From the NCBI GenBank assembly GCA_934309475.1, contig CAKRDK010000002.1:124001-188000 (forward strand): DNA of 64,000 bases, written 5' to 3'. Position 1 is the stretch's first letter. Each line of letters starts with the position of its first letter. Both the position numbers and the translations under genes were made by a program. The notes under the pieces were generated by a model, which made no database searches, was not told the DNA's origin, and worked only from the letters and a program-made list of their open reading frames with translations. This DNA comes from an uncultured Roseburia sp. (lineage in GTDB: Bacteria; Bacillota; Clostridia; Lachnospirales; Lachnospiraceae). Positions 8,175-17,163 of the stretch are shown one piece after another.

Positions 8175-8930
8175 TTACTTCTGCATCTCTCTCCGCAGAA
8201 GCAGCAATAATTTTTTCTCCATCCGGCTCACCTGCACCTGATTTGTCTGCATGCGTTTTGCCGTCTCCATCTGTGTCAGCCCCTCAAAATAACGGTATTT
8301 TAAAAGCTGTCTTTCTTTCTCGTCCAATCTCGCTAAAAGCTGCTGCACCAGTATCTCGTTTAAAAGCCGTTCTTTTTCCGGTTCTTCTTTTTCATGTGCC
8401 CCTTCACAACTTCCCTGTCCTGATATCTGGTCAATCAGAAGCAGTTCATCTCCATCCGCCTGATAAACCGGCTGATAGATAGATTCCACTCTTGCATTTG
8501 CCTCCAGGGAAAGCACAATCTCTTCCACTGAGAGTCCCGTTGCCTCCGACAATTCCAAAAGCCCCGGTTCCATGCCTTTTTCATGCTCAAATTTTTCTTT
8601 TTCTCTTTTCACAAGTGCCGCATGCTCCATTAACGTACGGCTCACTTTTACCATTCCGTCATCCCTCAAAAATCTTCGTATCTCCCCTGTTATCATCGGC
8701 ACGGCATAAGTAGAAAAAGCAAGTCCTAACGTCACATCAAATTTATCAAGCGCTTTCATCAGCCCGATACTTCCAATCTGGAAAAGTTCCTCCCTGTCAT
8801 GTCCACGATTCTCAAAGCGCCGGACAACCACGTGCACCAGTCCCAGGTTTTCCGATATCAGCCGGTCCCGCACCTCTTTCTCTCCCTGCTGTGCCCGCCT
8901 TATCTGCTCCATCCTGGAATTCATCGGCAT
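8175..8930 (-). CDS. sigF: Sporulation sigma factor SigF
   Basis: A 251-residue sigma-70 family factor with region 2 (ISENLGLVHVVVRRFENRGHDREELFQIGSIGLMKALDKFD), region 3 and region 4 (LARLDEKERQLLKYRYFEGLTQMETAKRMQTNQVQVSRMEKKLL). Its position as the last gene of a three-gene operon with spoIIAA and spoIIAB identifies it as the forespore-specific sigma factor. It overlaps spoIIAB by 10 bases. SpoIIAB holds it inactive until SpoIIAA is dephosphorylated in the forespore. GGGGAAACGGC precedes the ATG. Confidence 0.95.
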   Translation of the reverse strand: MPMNSRMEQIRRAQQGEKEVRDRLISENLGLVHVVVRRFENRGHDREELFQIGSIGLMKALDKFDVTLGLAFSTYAVPMITGEIRRFLRDDGMVKVSRTLMEHAALVKREKEKFEHEKGMEPGLLELSEATGLSVEEIVLSLEANARVESIYQPVYQADGDELLLIDQISGQGSCEGAHEKEEPEKERLLNEILVQQLLARLDEKERQLLKYRYFEGLTQMETAKRMQTNQVQVSRMEKKLLLLLRREMQK

Positions 8931-9361
8931 GCCGTTTCCCCTTCCCCAATTTTTTTACGCAGGAAAACCTTTGTGCCCTTTCCGCACACAGAAGTTACCT
9001 CAACCTCATCCATAAATGCCTCCATGAATGCAAACCCCATACCGGAACGCTCCAGCTCCGGCTTTGTCGTAAAAAATGGCTCTCTTGCTTTCTCGATATC
9101 GGCGATTCCTTTTCCAAAATCTTCTACAATTATAGTTACACTTTGTTCTTCCACCTGACAAGTGAGTTCTATCTTGGCAATCTGCTCCTCATATCCGTGA
9201 ATAATGGAATTGGTGACCGCCTCCGATACCGCAGTTTTCACGTCCGCCAGCTCATCCAATGTCGGGTTCAGTTCCGCTAAAAACGCTGCCACTGCTGTTC
9301 GTGCAAATCCCTCATTGCCCGAATAGGAATCAAATATTAGCTTCATTTCGTTTTTATTCAT
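8921..9361 (-). CDS. spoIIAB: Anti-sigma F factor SpoIIAB
   Basis: A 146-residue GHKL-fold serine kinase. The N box is AVSEAVTNSIIHGY, the G1 region is VEDFGKGIADIEKA, and the G2 region with its lid is ERSGMGFAFMEAFMDEVEV. It binds and blocks SigF and phosphorylates SpoIIAA. It overlaps spoIIAA by 8 bases and sigF by 10 bases, consistent with tight stoichiometric control by coupled translation. Confidence 0.95.
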   Translation of the reverse strand: MNKNEMKLIFDSYSGNEGFARTAVAAFLAELNPTLDELADVKTAVSEAVTNSIIHGYEEQIAKIELTCQVEEQSVTIIVEDFGKGIADIEKAREPFFTTKPELERSGMGFAFMEAFMDEVEVTSVCGKGTKVFLRKKIGEGETACR

Positions 9362-9695
9362 GACCGATACTCTCCTTTTTTTCCATGTTTGTGTCTATCG
9401 AAACAATTTTATGTAAACCAGATACCACAAATATTTTCTGCACCCGCTCATTCAGATTCCGGGCACGAACTTCCCCTCCGGCATATCCCATATTTTTGCA
9501 TCTTCCTATAATGACTCCGATTCCGGAGCTGTCCATGAACTCCGTCTCTGAAAAATCAAACGTCAGGCTTCTGACCGGATACGACTGCAACAGCATATCT
9601 GCTTCCATCCGAATCTGTGTCGCACAGTGATGATCCAATTCCCTTGGCATAAAAATTATCATGCTTGTCCCCTTTATTTCATAGTTGCACTTCAT
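9354..9695 (-). CDS. spoIIAA: Anti-sigma F factor antagonist SpoIIAA
   Basis: A 113-residue STAS-domain protein starting MKCNYEIKGTSMIIFMP. The phosphorylated serine lies in the conserved FMDSSGIGVIIGR loop. Unphosphorylated SpoIIAA displaces SpoIIAB from SigF. I prefer the ATG at 9695, preceded by GAGGAAGGAAAGG, over the longer frame start at 9788, which would run through the promoter and the upstream terminator. First gene of the operon. Confidence 0.93.
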   Translation of the reverse strand: MKCNYEIKGTSMIIFMPRELDHHCATQIRMEADMLLQSYPVRSLTFDFSETEFMDSSGIGVIIGRCKNMGYAGGEVRARNLNERVQKIFVVSGLHKIVSIDTNMEKKESIGHE

Positions 9696-9723
9696 AAAAC
9701 ACCATACCTTTCCTTCCTCTACA

Positions 9724-9751
9724 ATTCTTTGACTGCTGGTACAAAACTTGC
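9724..9751 (-). promoter_or_regulatory. Possible sigma-H promoter of the spoIIA operon
   Basis: On the minus strand GCAAGTTTT, 12 bases, then AAAGAAT. This fits the sigma-H pattern RnAGGAwWW-N11/12-RnnGAAT with two mismatches in the -35 part. In Bacillus the spoIIA operon is transcribed by sigma-H with Spo0A, so the placement about 30 bases before spoIIAA is sensible. No sigma-A promoter was evident. Confidence 0.45.
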
Positions 9752-9777
9752 GGGTGAAAAATTTATTTTTTAAGAAA

Positions 9778-9808
9778 AAAAGACGCAAGATTTTACTCTG
9801 CGTCTTTT
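9778..9808 (-). terminator. Terminator of the zinc-ribbon/TPR gene
   Basis: AAAGACGCA pairs with TGCGTCTTT and the minus-strand RNA continues with further T residues. It insulates the spoIIA operon from the gene upstream. Confidence 0.85.
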
Positions 9809-9820
9809 GTATCTTCTTCC

Positions 9821-11197
9821 TTATTCTGTTGCTGCATATTCATCGAGATACGTCTGTGCCGTTGAAGCACGCTCTGTTCCCGGATATAATTCTACGACTT
9901 TCTGATAATAAGTCTTCGCGTTCTCCACGTCTTCTAACTTGCGGTAAGACTGTGCCAGATAGTAAATGGCATTCCCATCCTGATAGTTCTCATCAATGTC
10001 CGCTACCTTCTGCAAATCGGTAGCTGCATCCGTATAATTCTGACTGTTGTATGCCGCATAGCCTTCCTGATACATGGTTGCGATATACTCTGCATTAACC
10101 TGCTCATTTATGGTATCGTAGATTGCCTTGCTGCTTTCGTCTAAATAATCTGCATTGACATTTGCAAGTGCATTTCCGGCTGCCTCAATGTCAGGCTCCA
10201 CAAATTTCGAGTAGGCAATTAAAAGCTGCTGATAACTTGAAATTTTATTATCGGTATCCGCTTCATTTGTCTGCGCTTCTTCCACCTGCTTGGTCAGACT
10301 GTCAATCTGTTCCTCAAGTGATGTAATCGTCTGGTTCTTCGTCGAAATTGTATCGTTTGCATCTTTTACTTCCTGCTTCGCCTCATTCTGTATATTGTGA
10401 CGGGCTCCCGGTACAATCAGAAAACAGGTAATGGCAACTCCAACTACAATTCCAATTACAATATTCAGAATCGTTCCAAATGCCGAACTGTCCTTGAAAT
10501 GTGCCGGCTGGATAATCGTATCATTCCCACTTTGATATGAAATCAAATCATCAGTCTTGTTCTTATGATTCGGCTTTGCTTCCCGCAGTGCATTGTTCAC
10601 TTCTTTCAGATAACGGAGTGTAATGGTATTGTTTGCATCAATCTTTCCGGCGCTGCGCAATGACTTCTTGGCTAAATCATATTTTCCATCCTGCATATAT
10701 AAAAGTGCTAAGAGCTGATGTCCCTTTACCATCTTCGGATTCAGTGCAATGACCTTCTTCAACTGGATAATCGCCAGATCCCGGCTCTCCTGCCGGCAGT
10801 ACAACAATGCCTGATTATATTTCTTAATGGTCTGATTGATGCTGCTAAGCCTTGCCTGGTTATTCTGAATCTCATCTAAGTAACGGCTTGCCACATTATC
10901 CTTCGGCTGGTAGTTCTTACTGATTACCCACTCCGTCAATGCATCGACAACCTCTCCCATCTCAAAATAGATAAGGCCTAACAGATTTCTCGCATTGATA
11001 TTCATCTTGTTAAATCGTAAACTTCTCTTCAGGCTGTCAATCGCACCCGATAAATCTCTGACTCCTGCTCTTGCCAGACCATCATTATAATAAGCATTCG
11101 ATGCCATTATAATTTTCTTATATACCCTAACATCTGTTCCACAGTTCGGACAACGATCCTCTCTTCCTAACTGTGCATCACAATTATAACATCTCAT
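9821..11197 (-). CDS. Zinc-ribbon, TPR and membrane-anchored coiled-coil protein
   Basis: A 458-residue protein. An N-terminal zinc ribbon (MRCYNCDAQLGREDRCPNCG, four cysteines) is followed by TPR-like helices at about 30-200, one membrane helix near 245-265 (ILNIVIGIVVGVAITCFLIV), a coiled coil at about 275-320 (KNQTITSLEEQIDSLTKQVEEA) and a second TPR block at 375-450 on the outer side. Such proteins are found across Lachnospiraceae and probably act as scaffolds linking cytoplasm and cell surface; no reaction is known. AAAGGG precedes the ATG. A 47-residue gene lies 24 bases upstream. Confidence 0.8.
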   Translation of the reverse strand: MRCYNCDAQLGREDRCPNCGTDVRVYKKIIMASNAYYNDGLARAGVRDLSGAIDSLKRSLRFNKMNINARNLLGLIYFEMGEVVDALTEWVISKNYQPKDNVASRYLDEIQNNQARLSSINQTIKKYNQALLYCRQESRDLAIIQLKKVIALNPKMVKGHQLLALLYMQDGKYDLAKKSLRSAGKIDANNTITLRYLKEVNNALREAKPNHKNKTDDLISYQSGNDTIIQPAHFKDSSAFGTILNIVIGIVVGVAITCFLIVPGARHNIQNEAKQEVKDANDTISTKNQTITSLEEQIDSLTKQVEEAQTNEADTDNKISSYQQLLIAYSKFVEPDIEAAGNALANVNADYLDESSKAIYDTINEQVNAEYIATMYQEGYAAYNSQNYTDAATDLQKVADIDENYQDGNAIYYLAQSYRKLEDVENAKTYYQKVVELYPGTERASTAQTYLDEYAATE

Positions 11198-11221
11198 TTT
11201 AAACCCTTTCCCGCACTATTC

Positions 11222-11365
11222 CTACATGCCACGCTTCATTTCTTTTATCATTTCTTCTAATACGTCTGTCATATCTGTTAAATTGTGATTATAAATAGCC
11301 TCTTCTGCCTCTTCTACCTCAAGGCTTGGCTGAAAATTCTTTAATTCTTCTTCAAAGTTAATCAT
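11222..11365 (-). CDS. Small acidic protein (47 aa)
   Basis: The reading frame from the ATG at 11365 to the TAG at 11222 encodes MINFEEELKNFQPSLEVEEA, then EEAIYNHNLTDMTDVLEEMIKEMKRGM. AAAGGA lies about 9 bases upstream. It is strongly acidic, mostly helical, without signal or membrane segment. The spacing of 24 bases to the TPR gene and the terminator upstream (11388-11440) suggest a two-gene operon. I do not recognise the family. It may be a partner or regulator of the TPR protein. Confidence 0.6.
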   Translation of the reverse strand: MINFEEELKNFQPSLEVEEAEEAIYNHNLTDMTDVLEEMIKEMKRGM

Positions 11366-11387
11366 GTTTCTATCTATCCTTTCAAGC

Positions 11388-11440
11388 AAAAAAAATCATC
11401 ACTATATTATGTACCCTACCATTATAATATAGTGATGATT
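11388..11440 (-). terminator. Terminator of the DUF342 gene
   Basis: A 17-base perfect stem (AATCATCACTATATTAT with ATAATATAGTGATGATT). On the minus strand it is followed by eight T residues. Confidence 0.88.
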
Positions 11441-11493
11441 AAAATCAAGTAAATTTCTCTTAACTTTTTCTTTTTTTGTCGCAAAATCAACGT

Positions 11494-12873
11494 TTATATG
11501 ACATCGGTATCTCCAATCCGACTCATTACGATTTTGCCATTACGCTTCTCGAAATCGACACTTTCCTGTGGCTCTTTTACCCGCACCTTCATGCTGTCAA
11601 TTCCAACATCCACACCCGGATATACGGTTCGAAGTACACGGACAATTGCAAATCTGGAACGCTCGACATCATTCTCCATCTTCTCTAATTCAGCTTTACC
11701 CGCTGCAAGCTTGGCTTCCGCACGGATTCGCTCCCGTAAAAGAGAAACTCTTCTCGGATCCTCCCGGAAACTGGTGCCACGCTCTTTCTCCAAAAGTTCA
11801 AATTTCTTCAGTGCCTGCTCAACCTTCTCTAAGAGAGCGGTCGTCTCCTCGATTGCCTTTGCACAATCTGCAATCTGAATCGAAATCTCACGCTCTAATC
11901 CGACCGCAACATTCGTATTAATCTCTGCATCATTACCAATATAGGTCGATTCGATGCCCTCGATTGCATACGTCCTTCCACCGATAATCTTGCCATGCTT
12001 TCCGCTTACACTGATGTGCATGCCTGATTTCACTTTCGAATTGACAAACGCATCTGCCACGATATCGCCTCCGGCTTCCACAGTCGTATTCTCGAAAAAT
12101 TTCGCACTGATGGAATCTCCTGCTTTAATCGTACCACCTAACATTCCGCTTCGCAAAACAACCTGCTTCTTCACCTCAATCTCACACGCTTCCACAACAC
12201 CGTCCACGGTAAGATTGCCTGTCGTATGTATCTTAAGACCTGCTTCCACATTGCCATGAATGACCAGATCGCCCTTGAAATCAATATTTCCGTTAATCAA
12301 TTCTGCATTACCAAAAATCTCGTGCACCGGAAGAATCTGAATACGTTCTCCCTGCATCTCTATCTTTCCGGTAATGGATGCAACGTAAGTCAGGTTATCG
12401 TTGTTACGTTCAAATCCTTTGCCCTTCAATGGCGGCAGCTCACGTCCGCGCTTCGCCACAACAGGTCTGCCTTTAACGGTAACCCCGTCTTTGCCCGGTG
12501 TTGCAGGGTGGTACACCGCAATAACCTGTCCCTCTACAACCGTCTCAATATTATGAATAGACCAATAATCAACACTGCCATCCGGTAACACGACCGGCTT
12601 ATTATCACAATTGCAATTAAAATTAAAGTCAAAGTACCCATCTGTACCTGACTCATCCTTTTCTCCGACAGCAACAAGAATCTCCTCATCACACACCCGG
12701 TAATGTACCATTTTTCTAATTGCATCTTCATTTATCCCATTCGTAATTCCAGCATCATCTAACAACTGATGTATCTCCTCTGTTGTATACTCCTTCTCCG
12801 GTCTATATGGGAGATAAATTAAGGCTTCCATTTCATCTAATGAAACTTTTACTTGCGGCTTTAACTCTTCCAT
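11494..12873 (-). CDS. DUF342 domain protein (FapA family)
   Basis: A 459-residue protein starting MEELKPQVKVSLDEMEALIYLP. The middle part (about 150-330) is a right-handed beta-helix-like series of short repeats, such as GDLVIHGNVEAGLKIHTTGNLTVDGVVEA, AGDSISAKFFENTTVEAGGDIVADAFVNSKV and GMHISVSGKHGKIIGG. A coiled coil follows. This matches DUF342/FapA proteins, which in some bacteria affect flagellar or surface assembly; the role here is unknown. GGAG seven bases before 12873 decides the start over the longer frame. Confidence 0.85.
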   Translation of the reverse strand: MEELKPQVKVSLDEMEALIYLPYRPEKEYTTEEIHQLLDDAGITNGINEDAIRKMVHYRVCDEEILVAVGEKDESGTDGYFDFNFNCNCDNKPVVLPDGSVDYWSIHNIETVVEGQVIAVYHPATPGKDGVTVKGRPVVAKRGRELPPLKGKGFERNNDNLTYVASITGKIEMQGERIQILPVHEIFGNAELINGNIDFKGDLVIHGNVEAGLKIHTTGNLTVDGVVEACEIEVKKQVVLRSGMLGGTIKAGDSISAKFFENTTVEAGGDIVADAFVNSKVKSGMHISVSGKHGKIIGGRTYAIEGIESTYIGNDAEINTNVAVGLEREISIQIADCAKAIEETTALLEKVEQALKKFELLEKERGTSFREDPRRVSLLRERIRAEAKLAAGKAELEKMENDVERSRFAIVRVLRTVYPGVDVGIDSMKVRVKEPQESVDFEKRNGKIVMSRIGDTDVI

Positions 12874-12969
12874 TACTCTACTCCATCCATAACACATATT
12901 GTCATCGTGATTATAAAAATAATATCATAAAAGCACTGTCATTTCAATGTTCTGCTGTGAATTTAACAA

Positions 12970-13016
12970 AAAAATAAGCAGATGCATGAGAATTTTCATA
13001 CAATTCTGCTTATTTC
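12970..13016 (-). terminator. Terminator of the valS-DMT exporter operon
   Basis: AAATAAGCAGA pairs with TCTGCTTATTT across a long loop. On the minus strand it is followed by TTTTTTTG. Confidence 0.75.
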
Positions 13017-13027
13017 TCTGATACAAT

Positions 13028-13918
13028 CTACGATTTCACACTACTATTCCGAAGCGGTATCTGTGTAAGGAGTACTGCCCCGAAGACAAGTGCACAGCCG
13101 ACTAACTCTTTCGTAGTCAAAACCTCATGTAAAATGACCCATCCGGCAAGTGTTGCAATCACTGACTCCAGGCTCATAATCAGCGATGCAATTGACGGTG
13201 CCACATACTTTTGCCCTAAAATCTGCAATGTATAAGCTATTCCGCAGGAAAACGCCCCCGCATAAAACAATGGAAACGCTGCTGCCCGAACCGCATTCCA
13301 TGACGGGTGTTCTAAAATTATCATCAGCACCGCAGATAACACCCCCGTCACAAGGAACTGCATCATCGCGAGCATAAGTCCGTCCACTCGTGCCGAGTAA
13401 TAGTCCACTGCCATAATCTGAAAGGAAAAAAACAATGCACACAACAACAGATAAATATCGCCTGTCTGCAGACAAAACCCCTCTTCTTTCATGCATAGGA
13501 GATACAGCCCCACCGTTGCAAGGATGACCCCCATCCAGGTCTGTCCGTTTACTTTTTTATGGAACAGGAGTCCAAGCAGCGGCACTATCACAATATACAG
13601 CGTCGTCAGAAAAGCAGATTTTCCAACTGTCGAATAGCTGATGCCAAGCTGTTGTAAATTAGATGCCACACAGAGCATAATTCCACAGATAAGACCTCCG
13701 GTTATTTGTGTCCTGCGGTCTTTTTTTTCTATTATGTTCACCTTTTTTTGTCTTTTACAGATAACGGGCAGAAGAATCAACGCGCCAATCAAGCTACGAA
13801 TTGTATTGAATGTAAACGCACCAAGATGTTCAAGTCCTACACTTTGTGCAACGAATGCTGTTCCCCAGATGGCCGCCGTAATCAAAAGTAACAGCATTCC
13901 GCGTATCTTCTGCTTCAT
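13028..13918 (-). CDS. EamA/DMT family transporter
   Basis: A 296-residue protein with ten predicted membrane helices in two EamA repeats. The first has AAIWGTAFVAQSVGLEHLGAFTFNTIRSLIGA; the second contains YVAPSIASLIMSLESVIATLAGWVILHEVLT. DMT permeases export metabolites such as amino acids or nucleotides. The start codon overlaps the valS stop codon (TAATG), so it is translated in coupling with valyl-tRNA synthetase and lies under the same T-box. An amino-acid-related substrate is therefore an attractive but unproven idea. Confidence 0.88.
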   Translation of the reverse strand: MKQKIRGMLLLLITAAIWGTAFVAQSVGLEHLGAFTFNTIRSLIGALILLPVICKRQKKVNIIEKKDRRTQITGGLICGIMLCVASNLQQLGISYSTVGKSAFLTTLYIVIVPLLGLLFHKKVNGQTWMGVILATVGLYLLCMKEEGFCLQTGDIYLLLCALFFSFQIMAVDYYSARVDGLMLAMMQFLVTGVLSAVLMIILEHPSWNAVRAAAFPLFYAGAFSCGIAYTLQILGQKYVAPSIASLIMSLESVIATLAGWVILHEVLTTKELVGCALVFGAVLLTQIPLRNSSVKS

Positions 13919-16566
13919 TATTTCATCTGGGCAAGTCTTTCTCTGACCTGCTCCATCATCTGTTCATAACCGGCAAGTTTTTCTTTTTCTTCGTTTACTT
14001 TTGCTTCCGGTGCTTTGCTTAGGAATTTTTCATTTGAAAGCATTCCTTTAGAACGTGCCAGCTCTTTTTCCAGACGTGCCTGTTCTTTTAAGAGACGTTC
14101 TTTTTCTTTTTCAAAATCAACCAGATCTTCTAATGGAAGGTAGATGGTTGCGCCAGGAATCACAACGGATACTGCATCTTCACCGATTCCGGCTTTGTCT
14201 GCCTGTACGGCTGCTTCACTGGCAGATGCAAGATTCATGTAAACTTCTTTTGTTGTCTCAAAGGTCTCTCTTAAGGCCGCATCATCCGAAACAATAAACA
14301 TCTTTGCTTTTCTTGATGGCGGAACATCCATCTCGGTGCGGACATTACGAACACCTTTTACAAGGTCTTTGCAGTGTTCAATCATTTCTTCTTCCGCCGC
14401 AAAATTCCATTCTTCTTTGTACTCTGGCCATTTTGCTAACATAATCGTTTCCTCTTCTGGATGAAGCGTACAGAAAATCTCTTCTGTGATAAATGGCATG
14501 AATGGATGCAACAGTTTTAATCCTTCTGTCAATACGGTCTTTAACGTCCAGAATGCCGCATTTGCGGATTTTGGATCGTTTTCTTTGTTGTAAGTACGGA
14601 CTTTGGTAATCTCGATGTACCAGTCACAGAATTCATCCCAGATGAAATCGTAAACTTTCTGTACTGCGATACCCATCTCGTATTTATCCATGTTCTCTGT
14701 CACATCTTTTGCAAGTGTGTTGACTTTTGAGAGAATCCATTTATCTGCTGGTTTTAACTCATCATAAGATGGTGTCTCAATCGCAGCGTCCTCAAGGTTC
14801 ATCATGATGAAACGGGAAGCATTCCATACTTTGTTTGCAAAGTTACGGGAAGCTTCTACTCTCTCCCAGTAGAAACGCATGTCGTTTCCAGGCGCATTAC
14901 CGGTAATCAAAGTCAGACGAAGTGCGTCAGCGCCGTATTTATCAATAACCTCCAATGGGTCGATACCGTTTCCCAAGGATTTACTCATCTTACGTCCCTG
15001 GGAGTCACGAACCAGTCCGTGGAATAACACGGTGTGGAATGGGGCTTTTCCCATCTGCTCGTAACTTGAGAAAATCATACGGATTACCCAGAAGAAGATA
15101 ATATCATATCCTGTTACAAGTACATCCGTAGGGAAGAAATAATCCAGATCTTCTGTTTTTTCCGGCCAGCCAAGTGTGGAGAATGGCCAGAGTGCGGATG
15201 AGAACCAGGTATCTAAGGTATCCGGATCCTGCTCCATGTGGTCACATCCACATTTCGGACATTTTGCAGGTGCTTCTTTTGCAACTACCATCTCACCACA
15301 ATCCGGGCAATAGTAAGCCGGGATTCTGTGTCCCCACCATAACTGACGTGAAATACACCAGTCACGGATGTTGTCTGTCCAGTTGAAGTATGTTTTTTCC
15401 ATACGTTTTGGAAGAAGCTGGATGTCACCATTTTTTACAGCTTCTACGGCTGGTTTGATGAGCTCATCCATTTTTACAAACCACTGCTGTTTTACCATTG
15501 GCTCTACGGTTGTCTTACAACGGTCATGTGTTCCAACATTATGGGAGTGTGGCTCAATTTTTACAAGCAGTCCCTGCTCGTCTAAGTCTTTAATCAAAGC
15601 AGCACGGCACTCGTAACGATCCATTCCCTCGTATTTTCCAGCATACTTGTTCATGGTCGCATCATCATTGATGACGATGATTTCTTCTAAGTTATGACGT
15701 TTTCCAACTTCAAAGTCGTTCGGGTCATGTGCCGGTGTAATTTTTACACATCCTGTTCCAAATTCTTTGTCAACGTAAGAATCTGCAATCACCAGAATCT
15801 CACGGTCTGTCATCGGAAGTTTTAACATTTTTCCAATGATATCCTGATATCTCTCATCATCCGGGTTGACAGCTACGGCAGTATCTCCGAATAACGTCTC
15901 CGGACGTGTGGTTGCGATTTCCACAAATCTGCCTTCTTCGCCTACAACCGGATAATTGATATGCCAGAAAAATCCGTCCTGCTCTTCATGTTCTACCTCA
16001 GCATCGGAAATGGAGGTCTTGCAGACCGGACACCAGTTTACGATACGGGAACCTTTGTAAATCAGTCCTTTTTCATGTAATTTACAGAATACGTCCAATA
16101 CAGCGTCGGAACATCCCTTATCCATGGTGAAACGTTCTCTCTCCCAGTCGGCAGAGGAACCCATTTTCTTTAACTGATTGATGATACGGTTGCCGTACTC
16201 ATCTTTCCACTCATAACATTTCTCTAAGAAGCCTTCTCTTCCTAAATCATGTTTGTCAATACCCTGTTTCTTTAAATTCTCGATTACCTTTACTTCCGTT
16301 GCGATTGCAGCATGGTCTGTTCCCGGCTGCCACAATGCGTTGTATCCCTGCATTCTCTTGTAACGGATTAAAATATCCTGCATGGTATTGTCTAATGCAT
16401 GTCCCATGTGGAGCTGTCCTGTAATGTTTGGTGGTGGCATTACAATTGTAAATGGTTTCTTACTGCGGTCTACTTCCGCATGAAAATATCCATTGTCTTC
16501 CCATTTTTTGTAGAGGCGGTCTTCAATGCCCTTTGGATCATAGGTTTTTGCTAATTCTTTGCTCAT
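13918..16566 (-). CDS. valS: Valine--tRNA ligase
   Basis: An 882-residue class I synthetase of normal length. The HIGH signature is PPPNITGQLHMGH (His53-His56) and the KMSKS signature is GRKMSKSLGNGIDP. The editing domain insertion, the anticodon-binding domain (WILSKVNTLAKDVTENMDKYE) and the C-terminal coiled coil typical of ValRS (DFEKEKERLLKEQARLEKEL) are all present. GAAAGGAAAAACG precedes the ATG. Expression is probably controlled by the valine T-box at 16833-17100. A repeat element lies between the T-box terminator and the start. Confidence 0.97.
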   Translation of the reverse strand: MSKELAKTYDPKGIEDRLYKKWEDNGYFHAEVDRSKKPFTIVMPPPNITGQLHMGHALDNTMQDILIRYKRMQGYNALWQPGTDHAAIATEVKVIENLKKQGIDKHDLGREGFLEKCYEWKDEYGNRIINQLKKMGSSADWERERFTMDKGCSDAVLDVFCKLHEKGLIYKGSRIVNWCPVCKTSISDAEVEHEEQDGFFWHINYPVVGEEGRFVEIATTRPETLFGDTAVAVNPDDERYQDIIGKMLKLPMTDREILVIADSYVDKEFGTGCVKITPAHDPNDFEVGKRHNLEEIIVINDDATMNKYAGKYEGMDRYECRAALIKDLDEQGLLVKIEPHSHNVGTHDRCKTTVEPMVKQQWFVKMDELIKPAVEAVKNGDIQLLPKRMEKTYFNWTDNIRDWCISRQLWWGHRIPAYYCPDCGEMVVAKEAPAKCPKCGCDHMEQDPDTLDTWFSSALWPFSTLGWPEKTEDLDYFFPTDVLVTGYDIIFFWVIRMIFSSYEQMGKAPFHTVLFHGLVRDSQGRKMSKSLGNGIDPLEVIDKYGADALRLTLITGNAPGNDMRFYWERVEASRNFANKVWNASRFIMMNLEDAAIETPSYDELKPADKWILSKVNTLAKDVTENMDKYEMGIAVQKVYDFIWDEFCDWYIEITKVRTYNKENDPKSANAAFWTLKTVLTEGLKLLHPFMPFITEEIFCTLHPEEETIMLAKWPEYKEEWNFAAEEEMIEHCKDLVKGVRNVRTEMDVPPSRKAKMFIVSDDAALRETFETTKEVYMNLASASEAAVQADKAGIGEDAVSVVIPGATIYLPLEDLVDFEKEKERLLKEQARLEKELARSKGMLSNEKFLSKAPEAKVNEEKEKLAGYEQMMEQVRERLAQMK

Positions 16567-16600
16567 CGTTTTTCCTTTCTTCTCTTTATTACTTCTCTTT

Positions 16601-16770
16601 ATTCGGGTGTCAAAACATGGTATTTCATAATGGTAATTACCGGAGGGACAACCGATGTTACAATTTGTTCCGGTGCAGGAAGTTCTATCTCCCCGTTACA
16701 GTCACAAATTCTAACACCGGTTGTTTCTCCGCTTATTTCAGTTTTAAATACCATCTTTTGACACCTGAAT
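16601..16770. repeat. MITE-like inverted-repeat element between T-box and valS
   Basis: The outermost 25 bases form an inverted repeat with two mismatches (ATTCGGGTGTCAAAAC and ATTCAGGTGTCAAAAG, both continuing ATGGTATTT). Weaker inverted similarity continues inward to about 64 bases per arm (GACAACCGATGTTACAATTTGT against AACAACCGGTGTTAGAATTTGT). The TGTCAAAAG core is shared with the element ends at 661-694 and 25799-26109. A 51-codon open frame on the minus strand spans it (start MVFKTEISGE, end HVLTPE); it may be chance or a gene remnant. The element lies in the valS 5' UTR. Confidence 0.55.
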
Positions 16771-16832
16771 GTATTGTCAGAATGGAGTCATGTATATTCA
16801 TATTCTGTCTGAAGTTATCTTCCTTCAAAAAC

Positions 16833-17100
16833 AAAAAAGCCCTCTGCATCCTGCGGATGCAAAGGGCGTATATACGCGGTACCACCTTTGTTCACCGGAT
16901 TGTGAATTCAGTCACAATCTTTCCGGTATCTCTATGGTTCGATAACGCAAACCATGCGGGAATACTTATGCAAATCATGCTTTCTTGGTATTCCGATTCA
17001 AAAGCTACCTTCCACATGTTCTCTCTGCGGATACCTCTCAGCCGGTGAGTATCCTTCTCTTTCAGATGTCCTTATGTGTACTCCTCTTTCTCACTATCTT
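16833..17100 (-). ncRNA. T-box riboswitch leader of valS
   Basis: On the minus strand the T-box sequence AGGTGGTACCGCG (16875-16887) is followed by a terminator: GCCCTTTGCATCC pairs with GGATGCAGAGGGC, then TTTTTT (16833-16867). Upstream, Stem I features are visible, including GGATAC/GTATCC arms and the AG-rich AGAGAGAA loop near 17020. Uncharged tRNA binding would favour the antiterminator. GTG and GTA triplets lie in the expected specifier region, consistent with valine, but I could not fold the stem to fix the specifier codon. The 5' limit is approximate. Confidence 0.9.
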
Positions 17101-17163
17101 TTGGTGATTCATTTTATACTTTTTAATCTTAATGTCCCGCTTCAAAATTGTCAAGTATTTCTT

